From BTRG01 sp036986275 (GTDB taxonomy: Bacteria > Pseudomonadota > Gammaproteobacteria > Acidiferrobacterales > SZUA-150), in the NCBI GenBank assembly GCA_036986275.1, contig BTRG01000008.1, positions 1-58,357 on the forward strand: a DNA stretch of 58,357 bases. The letters are read 5' to 3'. Numbering within the stretch: position 1 is the stretch's first letter; each line of letters begins with the position of its first letter. Positions 27,679-37,076 of this stretch are shown here, one piece after another. Below the pieces are notes generated by a model. It was not told the origin of the DNA. It searched no databases and was given only the letters and a program-made list of their open reading frames with translations. Made by a program: the position numbers and the translations under genes.

Positions 27679-29624
27679 CTAATGCGGGTCTATTGGGTGT
27701 AGGTATCTCCGGTCTATTATCATTTCAGCGGGCCCTGACCACGATCAGTCATAACATCAGCAATGCCAATACCGAGGGTTATAGTCGCCAACGTGTAGAA
27801 CTCAGTACCCGGCCTCCGCAAAGAGCGGCAAATGGATATATGGGACAGGGTGTCAAGGTCGATGATATACGCCGCATGGTAAGTGAATTTGCCAACGCCC
27901 AGATTCAAAGTTCTACCTCATCCTACAAACACTTGCGTGCTTTTTATGATCTCTCCAGCCAGGTAGACAATATGTTGGCCGATCAACAGACAGGTCTGGC
28001 ACCTACCCTGCAAGGCTTCTTTGAAGCCATGCAGGATGTGGCCGATGATCCTGTATCGTTGCCAGCTCGCCAGGTCTTGCTGAGTGAGGCGGGCTCGCTG
28101 GTGAACAGGTTTCGTTTTTTAGATCAACGTCTGGAAAACATAAACCAGGATATCAATAGCCAACTCAGGAATATTGTCTCGGATGTGAACAGCTATGCGC
28201 GCGCGATCGCGGATGTAAACCGTGATATCAGCATGGTTTATGGTAATGGCACTGGCCAGTTACCCAATGATTTGTTGGACAGGCGTGATCAACTGGTGCG
28301 AGAACTGGCTGAACAGGTATCGGTTACCACGGTATTGCAAGATAATGGTGCGTTGAATGTCTTTATCGGCAATGGCCAGACCCTGGTGGTGGGTGATAAG
28401 GCACAAACCATTGCCGTGATCAATAATCAATATGATGCCGCTAAGTTGGAGGTGGGTTATGTGGCCAGTGTAGGCACCATATCCATTTCAAACCAACTCA
28501 GTGGCGGCAAGCTGGGTGGTGTGCTGGAGTTTCGTAGTCGTGTGGTAGAAAGCTCGGAGAATGCATTGGGCAGAGTGGCCCTGGGCCTGGCCCGTACGTT
28601 TAATGATCAGAATCGGTTGGGTGCGGACCTGAATGGCGCCTTGGGCGGTAATTTCTTTAATGATATCGATCAAAGCTCACCCCGTGTCTTGCCCAACATA
28701 AATAATGGCGGCGCACCGATGGCGGATATCTCAGTGAGTGTTACCGATGTCAGTGCGCTCACTGTCAGCGATTATCGTCTGGATTACGATGGCGCCAGTT
28801 TCGCGCTGACACGTATTTCGGACAACACTGTGGTTACCAGTCTGGCAGCCGGCGCCTTCACCGGTGGTACACCGCTGACCGCGGATGGGATATCGCTCAG
28901 CTATAACTCCGGTGGTTTTGCTATTGGTGATAATTTCCTGGTGCAGCCGACTGCCCGTGCCGCGCGCGACATCGATCTGCAAATCTCTAACCCGTCCGAA
29001 GTCGCTGCCGCTGCGCCGATACGAAGTAGTGCCGATATTAATAATATTGGCAGCGGTGAAATCAGTGCCGGATCGGTGGTGGGCCCACCGCCGACCAATG
29101 CCGATTTGCAACAGACTGTTACGATTACTTTTACTTCACCGACAACGTATGACATCACTGGTGTAGGCGCCGGTCTGCCTTCGGTGGGCAATGTCTATAA
29201 CCCCAGTACCGGCGTCACGTTGAATGTGAATGGCTGGACCGCGGATCTGACCGGCGCGCCGGCAAGTGGCGATCAGTTTGTGATGACCGCCAACACCAAT
29301 GGTGTCAGTGATAACCGTAATGCCCTGTTGTTATCAGGCCTGCAGAGTGCAGCCAGTTTACTGGCTGGCGCCAATTTTCAATCCGCCTATGGCCAGTTGG
29401 TGGCCGATGTCGGTGTCGCCACACGGGAGGCCGATGTGACCAGTAATGCACAGAAGATAATGCTGGATCAGAGTGTGGCACAGCGTGAGTCCGTTTCCGG
29501 TGTTAACCTCGATGAAGAAGCCGCCAATCTGGTGCGCTACCAGCAGGCCTATCAAGCCGCGGCCCAGGTCATTTCTACTGCCAATGACTTGTTTGATATT
29601 TTACTAGGTGCGGTCAGGAGGTAG
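27675..29624 (+). CDS. flgK: FlgK, hook-filament junction protein 1
   Basis: About 649 residues, larger than E. coli FlgK (547). ATG 27675 is preferred to TTG 27669. N-terminal LGVGISGLLSFQRALTTISHNISNANTEGYSRQ; C-terminal GVNLDEEAANLVRYQQAYQAAAQVI. The extra length is in the surface-exposed centre (about residues 320-540), which is rich in Thr/Ser and beta strands. FlgK joins hook and filament and is carried by FlgN. Confidence 0.96.
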   Translation: MANAGLLGVGISGLLSFQRALTTISHNISNANTEGYSRQRVELSTRPPQRAANGYMGQGVKVDDIRRMVSEFANAQIQSSTSSYKHLRAFYDLSSQVDNMLADQQTGLAPTLQGFFEAMQDVADDPVSLPARQVLLSEAGSLVNRFRFLDQRLENINQDINSQLRNIVSDVNSYARAIADVNRDISMVYGNGTGQLPNDLLDRRDQLVRELAEQVSVTTVLQDNGALNVFIGNGQTLVVGDKAQTIAVINNQYDAAKLEVGYVASVGTISISNQLSGGKLGGVLEFRSRVVESSENALGRVALGLARTFNDQNRLGADLNGALGGNFFNDIDQSSPRVLPNINNGGAPMADISVSVTDVSALTVSDYRLDYDGASFALTRISDNTVVTSLAAGAFTGGTPLTADGISLSYNSGGFAIGDNFLVQPTARAARDIDLQISNPSEVAAAAPIRSSADINNIGSGEISAGSVVGPPPTNADLQQTVTITFTSPTTYDITGVGAGLPSVGNVYNPSTGVTLNVNGWTADLTGAPASGDQFVMTANTNGVSDNRNALLLSGLQSAASLLAGANFQSAYGQLVADVGVATREADVTSNAQKIMLDQSVAQRESVSGVNLDEEAANLVRYQQAYQAAAQVISTANDLFDILLGAVRR

Positions 29625-29626
29625 TC

Positions 29627-30838
29627 ATGCGCGTATCAACACGTCTCTATCAGGACACTGGTGTAAATGCCATGCTGGAACAGCAGGCCAAGGTCAGCAA
29701 GACGCAATTACAACTGGCATCGGGCCGCCGTATCCTGGCGCCTTCCGATGATCCTTCGGGCTCAGCACGTGTTTTACAATTGCGGCAATCATTAAGTATT
29801 ACCGATCAATTCCAGATCAATGCCAATACAGCGACTTCGCGTCTGCAACTGGAAGAAAGTGTATTAAATAATATTACCAACGCCTTGCAACGTGTACGCG
29901 AGCTGGCCGTGAATGGCAGTAACGACATAAATTCCAATGTATCGCGCGGTGCGATAGCCGTCGAAGTCAGACAATTACTGGAAGAAGTGTTGATGAGTGC
30001 CAATAGCCGGGACGCCAATGGTGAATATCTTTTTGCGGGGTTCCAGGGATTGACGCAACCGTTTTCCCGAGACGCCTCGGGGAATTATCTGTATGCCGGT
30101 GATGAAGGACAACGTTTTGTACAAATAGGCCCCAATCGACAAATCGCCATGAGCGATTCGGGTACCGAGGTCTTTCGTGCCATTCAGAATGGCAATGGTG
30201 TATTTACGACCCGGGAGAATGCCGCTAATACCGGTACTGGTATCATGGATCCTGGTTCTGTTAACGGCAGTTTTGTGCGTGAGACCTATACCATCACTTT
30301 TACACAGGTATTACCGACCGATCCTATTACCTATGGGGTCACCGATTCCACGGCCGCGGTCATTATTCCCGCGGGAACGGCCTATCAGGAAGGTGCTGAC
30401 ATTACATTTAATGGTGTACGTACCAACATCAAGGGCACACCGGCGGACGGTGACAGTTTTACCGTGAGTCCCAGTGTCAATCAGGATATCTTTACGACGA
30501 TAGACAACCTGGCGGTGACGCTGGAGACCGGGGCAGGGAACGATGCCGGGCGCGCGCATTTTGCCAATGCCGTAAACCGCTTTCTTACCGATATTGATCA
30601 GACTTTGACACGTGTCCTGGAAACCGAGACCAATGTCGGTGCGCGCATGAACGCCATAGACAGTCAGTTTAATATCAATGATGCCTATTCCCTGCAGTTG
30701 AAAGGGGCGATATCCCTGATAGAAGACCTGGATTATGCCGAGGCCAGCAGTCGCCTGAATCTTCAACTGGTGGGTTTACAGGCCGCGCAGCAATCCTTCA
30801 TACGCATTCAAGGGTTATCCTTGTTCAATTACCTTTAG
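29627..30838 (+). CDS. flgL: FlgL, hook-filament junction protein 2
   Basis: 403 residues. N-terminal flagellin-like helices (RVSTRLYQDTGVNAMLEQQA, LQLASGRRILAPSDDPSGSA). The centre has GEYLFAGFQGLTQPF. The C-terminal helix is AEASSRLNLQLVGLQAAQQS. AGGAGG overlaps the flgK end and the start is 2 bases past the flgK stop. It sits between FlgK and the filament. Confidence 0.96.
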   Translation: MRVSTRLYQDTGVNAMLEQQAKVSKTQLQLASGRRILAPSDDPSGSARVLQLRQSLSITDQFQINANTATSRLQLEESVLNNITNALQRVRELAVNGSNDINSNVSRGAIAVEVRQLLEEVLMSANSRDANGEYLFAGFQGLTQPFSRDASGNYLYAGDEGQRFVQIGPNRQIAMSDSGTEVFRAIQNGNGVFTTRENAANTGTGIMDPGSVNGSFVRETYTITFTQVLPTDPITYGVTDSTAAVIIPAGTAYQEGADITFNGVRTNIKGTPADGDSFTVSPSVNQDIFTTIDNLAVTLETGAGNDAGRAHFANAVNRFLTDIDQTLTRVLETETNVGARMNAIDSQFNINDAYSLQLKGAISLIEDLDYAEASSRLNLQLVGLQAAQQSFIRIQGLSLFNYL

Positions 30839-30900
30839 GTAACTCTCATGGGATATGAATTTCCATGTGTAAGCTGATGCATTTTATTTCCCTTAATCCC

Positions 30901-30927
30901 TAAAGTTTCTCCTTAAACCTCCGATAA
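30901..30927 (+). promoter_or_regulatory. FliA (sigma-28) promoter for fliC
   Basis: TAAAGTTT (30901-30908), 11 bases, TCCGATAA (30920-30927): a near-perfect sigma-28 site, leaving a leader of ~115 bases before fliC. Confidence 0.92.
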
Positions 30928-31054
30928 GTTCAGTAAGGTCAGCGCAGGGATGTCTAAATTCCGCGCGGCTCAACATGAAAATTAATTAACCGACTTCGGA
31001 TCAGGTTCTGGTGATGAAAACAGAGGCCTGTCTGGAGCGTAAAGGAGAGACATT

Positions 31055-32482
31055 ATGGCTCAAATTGTTAACACGAATGTCGCGTCACTGACCGCACAGC
31101 GTAACCTAAACCGTTCGCAGAGTCAGTTGAATGTGTCTTTGCAGCGCCTGTCTTCAGGCCTGCGTATCAACAGTGCCAGGGATGATGCTGCCGGCCTGGC
31201 TATTTCTGAGCGTTTCACGTCCCAGATTCGTGGCCTGGATCAGGCCATACGTAATGCCAATGACGGTATTTCTTTGGCACAGGTGGCCGAAGGTTCGTTG
31301 AGCGAGGTGTCTAACATCTTGCAACGTATTCGTGAATTGGCTGTGCAATCCGCCAATGCCACCAACTCATCTTCTGACCGTCAGGCGCTGCAGGGCGAAG
31401 TCGGTCAGCTCACTTCCGAGCTCAACCGTATTGCCAAGAGCGCAGACTTTAACGGTCAGAAGATCCTGGACGGCACCTTCGGTTCCGCTATTTTCCAGGT
31501 GGGCGCCAATGCCAACCAGACCATCCTGGCCACGACCGCCAATTTCAAGACCGATCAGTACGGTGACTATCGTGTCAGTGGTGCGGCTTCTTCCGGCGCT
31601 GCCACACGGCGTATCGCCGGTGAAACCCTGACGGTGAACGGTGCCCTGGGTAGTTCGGCACTGACCATTGCCGCCAACACCAGTGCCCAGCGCGTGGCCG
31701 AACAGATCAATGAAGTGGAATCCACCACCGGTGTGACGGCCTTCGCCAAGACCGAGCTGGATATCTCCTTCGGTGCTGCCGGTGCATACACCATGACTAT
31801 CGCGGCCGACAACTCCGCGGCCAAGACCGTATCGTTTAACCTGTCTGCTGCTACGGGTAAGGACGCCCTGGCTACCGTGGTCACCGCGTTTAACGACATC
31901 AGTTCCAGCACCGGTGTCAGTGCCGCCGTCAATGCCGCCGGCACCGGCGTTACGTTGACTCACTTGACCGGTGAAAACATTACCCTGGCTGATACCACAA
32001 CCGCTAACGCGGGTGCCGTTACCGTGGGCGCGGGTTCTCTGGCCGTCGATGCGGTAGCTGATACTGCTTACATCACCGGCCAGGTCGTTGTCGACTCCGA
32101 CAAGTCCTTCGGTCTGGTAGGTGACGCCGGTGAAACCCTGACCAATGCCAACGAGACGTCTGCTTTACAGAAGGTCGCTGATCTGGATGTCACCACAGTC
32201 GATAAGTCCAACCTGGCGCTGGCCATTGTGGACTCAGCGATCACCATCGTCAGCAACCAGCGCGCCAAATTTGGCGCCTTGCAGGCCCGTTTCGAGTCTG
32301 TGATAGCGAACCTGAGCACAAACTCCGAAAACCTGACGGCTGCACGTAGTCGTATTCAGGATGCGGACTTTGCGAAAGAGACTGCCGCCCTGACTCGTGG
32401 GCAGATTCTGCAGCAGGCCGGTATATCGATGCTTGCCCAGGCGAATGTGTTACCGCAAAACGCATTGGCGCTATTGCAGTAA
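31055..32482 (+). CDS. fliC: Flagellin FliC
   Basis: 475 residues. The conserved N-terminus (AQIVNTNVASLTAQRNLNRS, LSSGLRINSARDDAAGLAIS) and C-terminus (AAARSRIQDADFAKETAAL-type helix, ending in VLPQNALALLQ) form the inner filament tubes. The centre (about 180-380) is the variable outer domain. The gene has AAAGGAGAG at the start and higher GC and more uniform codons than its neighbours, as expected for a very abundant protein. It is flanked by its own FliA promoter and an intrinsic terminator. Only one flagellin gene is seen here. Confidence 0.97.
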   Translation: MAQIVNTNVASLTAQRNLNRSQSQLNVSLQRLSSGLRINSARDDAAGLAISERFTSQIRGLDQAIRNANDGISLAQVAEGSLSEVSNILQRIRELAVQSANATNSSSDRQALQGEVGQLTSELNRIAKSADFNGQKILDGTFGSAIFQVGANANQTILATTANFKTDQYGDYRVSGAASSGAATRRIAGETLTVNGALGSSALTIAANTSAQRVAEQINEVESTTGVTAFAKTELDISFGAAGAYTMTIAADNSAAKTVSFNLSAATGKDALATVVTAFNDISSSTGVSAAVNAAGTGVTLTHLTGENITLADTTTANAGAVTVGAGSLAVDAVADTAYITGQVVVDSDKSFGLVGDAGETLTNANETSALQKVADLDVTTVDKSNLALAIVDSAITIVSNQRAKFGALQARFESVIANLSTNSENLTAARSRIQDADFAKETAALTRGQILQQAGISMLAQANVLPQNALALLQ

Positions 32483-32519
32483 GACACAACAACATCAAGG
32501 AAGTGGTAACAAACGGAAT

Positions 32520-32550
32520 TGCGCCCGAGGTCTAACCTCGGGCGCATTTA
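32520..32550 (+). terminator. Intrinsic terminator after fliC
   Basis: Perfect 12-bp stem TGCGCCCGAGGT / ACCTCGGGCGCA with a 3-base loop (32520-32546), followed by TTTAT. It lies 38 bases past the fliC stop and would isolate fliC from flaG. Confidence 0.9.
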
Positions 32551-32580
32551 TCCGTTCTACTTTTTTTAAGGTGAAATGCC

Positions 32581-32964
32581 ATGCCAATTAATCCATTAAA
32601 CCAGGGCCATGGGCCCCCGGTAAATACAGTAAAAGCGACGTCTGTGAATCAGACAACTCCGGCAAACCGGCAACAATTGCCAGATGGCGGAGACAAGCAG
32701 CCGTCCAAATCTGGTGCGTCAGCCGTTAATAGCCAGGATGTGAAACAGGCAGCCGAAAAACTAAACGAATATGTACAGGTGATTCGCCGGGATCTGAAGT
32801 TCAGTGTCGATGAGGATACGGGTCGTACCATTGTAAAAGTCATAGATTCCCGCTCTGGCGAATTAATACGACAAATTCCCGATGAAGAAGTTATCGCAAT
32901 ATCCAAGCTTGTCGGTGAGCATTTGGAACAGGCCGAAGGAATACTGTTTAAAGGTCAGGTTTAG
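32581..32964 (+). CDS. flaG: FlaG, filament-length protein
   Basis: 127 residues. The N-terminal half is disordered (Gln/Pro/Ser-rich). The C-terminal half is the FlaG domain (LKFSVDEDTGRTIVKVIDSR and GELIRQIPDEEVIAISKLV). FlaG affects filament length in several bacteria. It lies between fliC and fliD as in Pseudomonas. The only upstream signal I see is read-through past the fliC terminator; AAGGTGAAA is the ribosome-binding site. Confidence 0.9.
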   Translation: MPINPLNQGHGPPVNTVKATSVNQTTPANRQQLPDGGDKQPSKSGASAVNSQDVKQAAEKLNEYVQVIRRDLKFSVDEDTGRTIVKVIDSRSGELIRQIPDEEVIAISKLVGEHLEQAEGILFKGQV

Positions 32965-32965
32965 T

Positions 32966-32981
32966 TGGCCTTAAAATTGCT
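32966..32981 (+). promoter_or_regulatory. Sigma-54 promoter for fliD
   Basis: TGGCCT-TAAAA-TTGCT with exact GG-N10-GC (GG at 32967-32968, GC at 32979-32980), ~59 bases before the fliD ATG. Confidence 0.65.
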
Positions 32982-33039
32982 GATCTATAATTGCTGATAA
33001 ATAGCGATTAATTTACTTGTCATCAAGTAAGGAGTTTAT

Positions 33040-35070
33040 ATGGCTATCTCTTCACCCGGCCTGGGGTCGGGTCTCGATGTTAACTCGCTGGTGACACAGC
33101 TGGTAGGCGCAACGGCCTTGCCAGTCACCCAGCGTATTGATAGACAAGAGATTAACCTGCAGGCCAAGTTGACGGCCTTTGGTACCTTGAAGGGGAGTCT
33201 GTCGACTTTTCAAGACAGTCTGAATTCCCTGGGTAATCTTGCCACCTACCAGGGCCGTTCGGTTACTGTTGGCGACAGTGATGTACTGACAGCAATCGCC
33301 ACCAAAGATGCATCAGAAGCCAGTTATAACGTGACCGTATCCCAGCTGGCCACTGCCCAAACCCTGGCATCCAACAGCTTCACCAACACCAGTGATGTCG
33401 TCGGTGAAGGCACCTTGACCCTGAGTTTTGGCGACTATGATGGGGCAGCGTTCTCCCTGAATGCCGATCGCGGAACATTTACGATCACCATAGATTCCAC
33501 TAACAATACCCTGGCAGGTATACGCGATGCGATTAATGCTGCTGATGCAGGGGTCAGTGCCAGTATTATTAATGATGGAAGTGGTAACCGCCTGGTGTTG
33601 GGATCAAAGTTCACGGGTGCCGAGAATAGTCTCAAGATTACCGTTTCTGACACAACGGATGCCAGTGATCTGGACAACAGCGGTTTGTCGCAACTGGCCT
33701 ATGACCCCGAAGCCACGGTAGGTAACGGCAAGAACCTGGAGCAGAAGCAGACCGCGCAGGATGCCGCTGTTGTTATTGATGGCATTTCTGTAAGCAGTGC
33801 CAGTAATACATTGAGTGAGACAATAGAAGGTGTGACCTTGACATTGAAGTCGGTGAGTACCAGCGCAGTATCTTTAAATATTAGTAATGACGACAACTCC
33901 ATCAAGTCGGCGATCAAGTCCTTTGTCGATGAATATAATGTACTGGCCGAGACCATACAGGGGCTGACAAATTACAACAAGGAGACAAAGGAAAGCGGGA
34001 TACTGCTGAGTGACTCCATTGTGCGTGGATTGAATAATCAACTGAGGAAGTTTATAGGCGGTATTGCACCCGGATTAACGGGCAGTTATACCAGCCTTTC
34101 CTCCATCGGCATTAGCTCTGATAAGGAAGGTAAATTATCGTTGGATAACAGCAAATTGGACAACGTGCTGGCACTGGATCGCGACGCGGTCTCGCGATTG
34201 TTCGCTGCCACGGGCCTGCCTACAGATAGCGATATCGAGTTTGTAACGTCATCGGATGCCACGCAATCAGGTAACTACAGTATAAATATCAGTACATTGG
34301 CAACCCAGGGCCTGTTGGCAGGCAGCGGGATTACGACACCGACCGTTGGCAGTCCTGTCAGCATTATTGCGGGAAGTAATACCCTGTCACTGCTAATCGA
34401 TGGTATAGCCTCTAACACGATTACCCTCACCGCCGGCAGCTATACGTCAGGCACTGCCCTGGCAACTGAACTACAAAGCCGTATCAATGGTGACAGCAGT
34501 CTGGCCGCGGCCGGCGTCAGCGCCACCGTGCGTTATGTCGCCGATACCGGCACAGCCGGACACCTGGAGATTGAATCATCCCGATACGGTTCATCATCTA
34601 CTGTGGAGATTACGGCCAACACCACGACTGTGATTGGTTTGTCCATTGCCACCGGCACCGTGGGTGTCGATGTGGCGGGTTCCCTGGGCACCCAGGCCGG
34701 GGAAGGGAATGGGCGAATATTAAAAGGAGTCGGCAATAGCTCGGGTCTTGAGATAGATGTTGCCGGTACGACGACAGGCGATCGCGGCACTATACGTTTT
34801 ACAAATGGCCTGGTATCCCAGCTTGGCGTATTCATGGACTCCTATCTTTCTTCCGATGGGACGCTGGATAGCCGGACCAGCAGTCTCAGTAATCAAATAG
34901 ATGGTTTGAGCGATGAGCGTGAATCGCTGGGTAGAAGATTACAGGCATTGGAGGCGCGCTATCGTGCACAGTTTACGGCATTGGATATTATGGTAAGCCA
35001 GTTGAGGAGTACCAGCGACTTCCTGACTCAGCAGTTAGCAAATTTACCGGGGGCCTGGCAGAAGAAGTAG
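33040..35070 (+). CDS. fliD: FliD, filament cap, with an extra hook-IN-like insertion
   Basis: FliD caps the filament and guides flagellin insertion. N-terminal ISSPGLGSGLDVNSLVTQLV and C-terminal LSSDGTLDSRTSSLSNQIDG with a coiled coil are standard. At 676 residues it is ~200 longer than E. coli or P. aeruginosa FliD. The extra length looks like a second flagellin hook-IN type segment (about residues 405-565, YSINISTLATQGLLAGSG) inserted in the C-terminal domain; it resembles the first one (about 98-235, YNVTVSQLATAQTLASNSF). Preceded by AAGGAG and a sigma-54 site. Confidence 0.94.
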   Translation: MAISSPGLGSGLDVNSLVTQLVGATALPVTQRIDRQEINLQAKLTAFGTLKGSLSTFQDSLNSLGNLATYQGRSVTVGDSDVLTAIATKDASEASYNVTVSQLATAQTLASNSFTNTSDVVGEGTLTLSFGDYDGAAFSLNADRGTFTITIDSTNNTLAGIRDAINAADAGVSASIINDGSGNRLVLGSKFTGAENSLKITVSDTTDASDLDNSGLSQLAYDPEATVGNGKNLEQKQTAQDAAVVIDGISVSSASNTLSETIEGVTLTLKSVSTSAVSLNISNDDNSIKSAIKSFVDEYNVLAETIQGLTNYNKETKESGILLSDSIVRGLNNQLRKFIGGIAPGLTGSYTSLSSIGISSDKEGKLSLDNSKLDNVLALDRDAVSRLFAATGLPTDSDIEFVTSSDATQSGNYSINISTLATQGLLAGSGITTPTVGSPVSIIAGSNTLSLLIDGIASNTITLTAGSYTSGTALATELQSRINGDSSLAAAGVSATVRYVADTGTAGHLEIESSRYGSSSTVEITANTTTVIGLSIATGTVGVDVAGSLGTQAGEGNGRILKGVGNSSGLEIDVAGTTTGDRGTIRFTNGLVSQLGVFMDSYLSSDGTLDSRTSSLSNQIDGLSDERESLGRRLQALEARYRAQFTALDIMVSQLRSTSDFLTQQLANLPGAWQKK

Positions 35071-35213
35071 GCTAGTCCGCATATTTCATAAAGGTGGGCC
35101 TGTTATTGTCGAGATATCCTAGTGTACAGATGACAACAGCATTTATTTGGCTGTTCTCAAAAAGCACACTTTGTCCTGTTCCTGAACGCGAACCCTTCAT
35201 GAATTATGCGGGC

Positions 35214-35240
35214 TAAAGCTATTGTCGTTTGTTCCGATAA
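35214..35240 (+). promoter_or_regulatory. FliA (sigma-28) promoter for fliS
   Basis: TAAAGCTA (35214-35221), 11 bases, TCCGATAA (35233-35240), ~57 bases before the fliS start. It gives fliS, the fliT-like gene and the PilZ-like gene a late promoter separate from fliD. Confidence 0.8.
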
Positions 35241-35297
35241 TTCTATAGATCGCTGAAGTCATTTGCGAAATCCCTTGTTAACAGAGAGGTGGTGGTT

Positions 35298-35744
35298 GTG
35301 AAACAAGCAAACAATGTTGCCGCATTGCAGGAGTATCAACAGGTCGGAACTCAGGGCAGTGTGAATTATGCATCGCCTTATAAGCTTGTACAGATGCTAA
35401 TGGGAGGCGTGCTGGATAGGATTGCATCAGCAAAGGGACATATGAAACGTAAGGAAATAGCCGAGAAAGCGACAAGCATCAGCAAGGCTATCGGTATGAT
35501 AGAAGGCCTGAGAGTAAGTCTTGATATGGATCTGGGTGGCAAGGTTGCCCAGAATCTGGATGGGCTCTATGAGTACATGATACGCCGTCTTGTAGAATCC
35601 AATACAAATAATAATGTGCTCATTCTGGATGAGGTCATGGGGTTGCTGGCCGAGATCAAGCAGGGCTGGGATGACATTCCTGATGAAGTGATAATATCCG
35701 CGGAGAAACATCGTCGTGCACTATCAAAACCGGTAGTGGGTTAA
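35298..35744 (+). CDS. fliS: FliS, flagellin export chaperone
   Basis: About 148 residues. Motifs SPYKLVQMLMGGVLDRIASAKG and a four-helix pattern ending DEVMGLLAEIKQGWDDI. FliS prevents early flagellin polymerisation. I start at GTG 35298 (MKQANN), 9 bases after GAGAGG, rather than at GTG 35289, which sits on the ribosome-binding site. The FliA promoter lies upstream, and the fliT-like gene starts at the base after the stop. Confidence 0.94.
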   Translation: MKQANNVAALQEYQQVGTQGSVNYASPYKLVQMLMGGVLDRIASAKGHMKRKEIAEKATSISKAIGMIEGLRVSLDMDLGGKVAQNLDGLYEYMIRRLVESNTNNNVLILDEVMGLLAEIKQGWDDIPDEVIISAEKHRRALSKPVVG

Positions 35745-36077
35745 ATGGGCTCTACTCAAAGGGATCGATTTAACCGTCTGCTGAATTTGACCCATTGCAT
35801 GTGTCAGGCAGCGGAAAACAAGCAATGGCAGGAATTGGTTGACATGGAGGCCGAGCGTCGCAATTTGTTGTCCGAGGTTTTTGCCGACAAACTGCTTGAT
35901 GAGGATGCGGATTTTGTCAGAACTTGCATAGACCAGGTTCTGGTATGTGATCAGAAGACAGCCGGCCTGAGTGAAGCAGGAATGAAGGAAGTGGCGGCAA
36001 ATTTGTCCGGAATACAAAAGGGTCGACGTGCGACAGTTTGTTATCAGGGTTATGATACAGACTCCATAAATCTCTGA
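35745..36077 (+). CDS. FliT-like flagellar chaperone
   Basis: 110 residues, predicted almost all helical. It lies immediately after fliS, where FliT-type chaperones for FliD usually sit. The pattern RLLNLTHCMCQAAENKQWQELVDMEAER is like the first helices of FliT family proteins. Similarity in this family is low, so the call rests mostly on size, helices and position. It starts right at the fliS stop with no gap. Confidence 0.6.
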   Translation: MGSTQRDRFNRLLNLTHCMCQAAENKQWQELVDMEAERRNLLSEVFADKLLDEDADFVRTCIDQVLVCDQKTAGLSEAGMKEVAANLSGIQKGRRATVCYQGYDTDSINL

Positions 36078-36086
36078 GAGAAGTAA

Positions 36087-36650
36087 ATGAAAGAAACCGG
36101 CCCAGAGAACGAGGGTGCGGGTCCAAAATATCCCGGTCTGTTCCCCTTTGCATGGAAGCCCCTATCCGACGGCAGGCATGCAGATCCTGCTTGCAATGAA
36201 AAAAATATTGAATTAATCAGGGCGTTGGGGCTGATTGATACCTCATTCCACGAGCCCCTTGAAGACAGGGATGAGTTGACTCGGGAGTGGCACTACCTGG
36301 ATGCCAAGGTGAATGTACTGTTAAGCATGGTTTCTCAGTTACTGACCTCGCAGACACCGCTGCCAAAACCACATTGGCTGACAATGGGATATCACGACAT
36401 ATCGTGGTGCTGTCAGCAGCCGCCTGATGAGGGTTCTGCCGTCATAGTAGAGCTATACCCCTCCCGGGATATCCCCACCCCCCTGCGCTTCTCCGGCTCC
36501 GCGATATCAATAATCAAGGCAGATGATAGTTACCATGTGACGGCAAGACTGGATCACATGACAGGCTTATTGCAACAGGAGTGGGAACGATTTGTATTCA
36601 CTGGTCATAGGCGCGAGGTGGCCAGCAAACAAAGCACATCAGGGAACTGA
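36087..36650 (+). CDS. Probable atypical PilZ-domain protein
   Basis: 187 residues. The N-terminal part is helical (EWHYLDAKVNVLLSMVSQLL). The C-terminal half is a beta-barrel-like segment (GSAVIVELYPSRDIPTPLRF) and it ends with a helix containing FVFTGHRREVASK. This matches the layout of the atypical PilZ proteins found between fliS/fliT and fleQ in other gammaproteobacteria. The standard RxxxR and DxSxxG motifs are absent, so c-di-GMP binding is uncertain. It may link flagellar assembly to c-di-GMP next to FleQ, itself a c-di-GMP sensor. Confidence 0.5.
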   Translation: MKETGPENEGAGPKYPGLFPFAWKPLSDGRHADPACNEKNIELIRALGLIDTSFHEPLEDRDELTREWHYLDAKVNVLLSMVSQLLTSQTPLPKPHWLTMGYHDISWCCQQPPDEGSAVIVELYPSRDIPTPLRFSGSAISIIKADDSYHVTARLDHMTGLLQQEWERFVFTGHRREVASKQSTSGN

Positions 36651-37076
36651 TGTAATAGAATGTAAACATTAGACCGCATCTGTTCACCGGCATATCAATA
36701 TCCTGTATCTTTGACAGGCTCCCTGCACATTTCACTATGCCCCCAGCCATTAATATTTGTGATTATTGTAACGTGTTGTATTGAATGTTACTTAGGGAAA
36801 CTCTGATAGCTTATCCATGAACTTTCAGAAACGAAAAATGAAAAGTGCGATTTTCATTTTTCTTCATTTTCAGTCGCTTAGCGCGACTGAAAGTACCGGC
36901 ACTTCCTTGTACTTCAGGAAGTTCTGAATTAACCAGAACTTCTTTAGCCCGCTTTTACACAATTTAACACCGCTTAATGATGACTATCTGACGTTGTGTG
37001 TTATAAAAAATAGACAACATAATAAATCGTCATCTTTCTGACGCTAAACTAATTTGAACACATAAGGTGGGTGAGA
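36651..37076. other. Intergenic region before fleQ
   Basis: No convincing gene. It holds four packed hairpins (listed separately) in 36833-36942. Closer to fleQ is an AT-rich stretch where TCTGACG occurs twice 50 bases apart (36987-36993 and 37037-37043). A clear -35/-10 pair was not picked out. AAGGTGG (37064-37070) is the fleQ ribosome-binding site. Confidence 0.6.
36833..36942. repeat. Cluster of four stem-loops upstream of fleQ
   Basis: Hairpin 1: 36833-36844 / 36851-36862, 12 bp, 6-base loop. Hairpin 2: 36868-36877 / 36883-36892, 10 bp (TTTCAGTCGC). Hairpin 3: 36901-36907 / 36916-36922, 7 bp (ACTTCCT). Hairpin 4: 36918-36926 / 36934-36942, 9 bp (GAAGTTCTG). Hairpins 3 and 4 share bases and exclude each other. 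Confidence 0.75.

Noticed and set aside
31367..31963. 198-residue antisense frame in fliC
   Set aside because: Gly/Asp-rich shadow caused by the codon pattern of flagellin.
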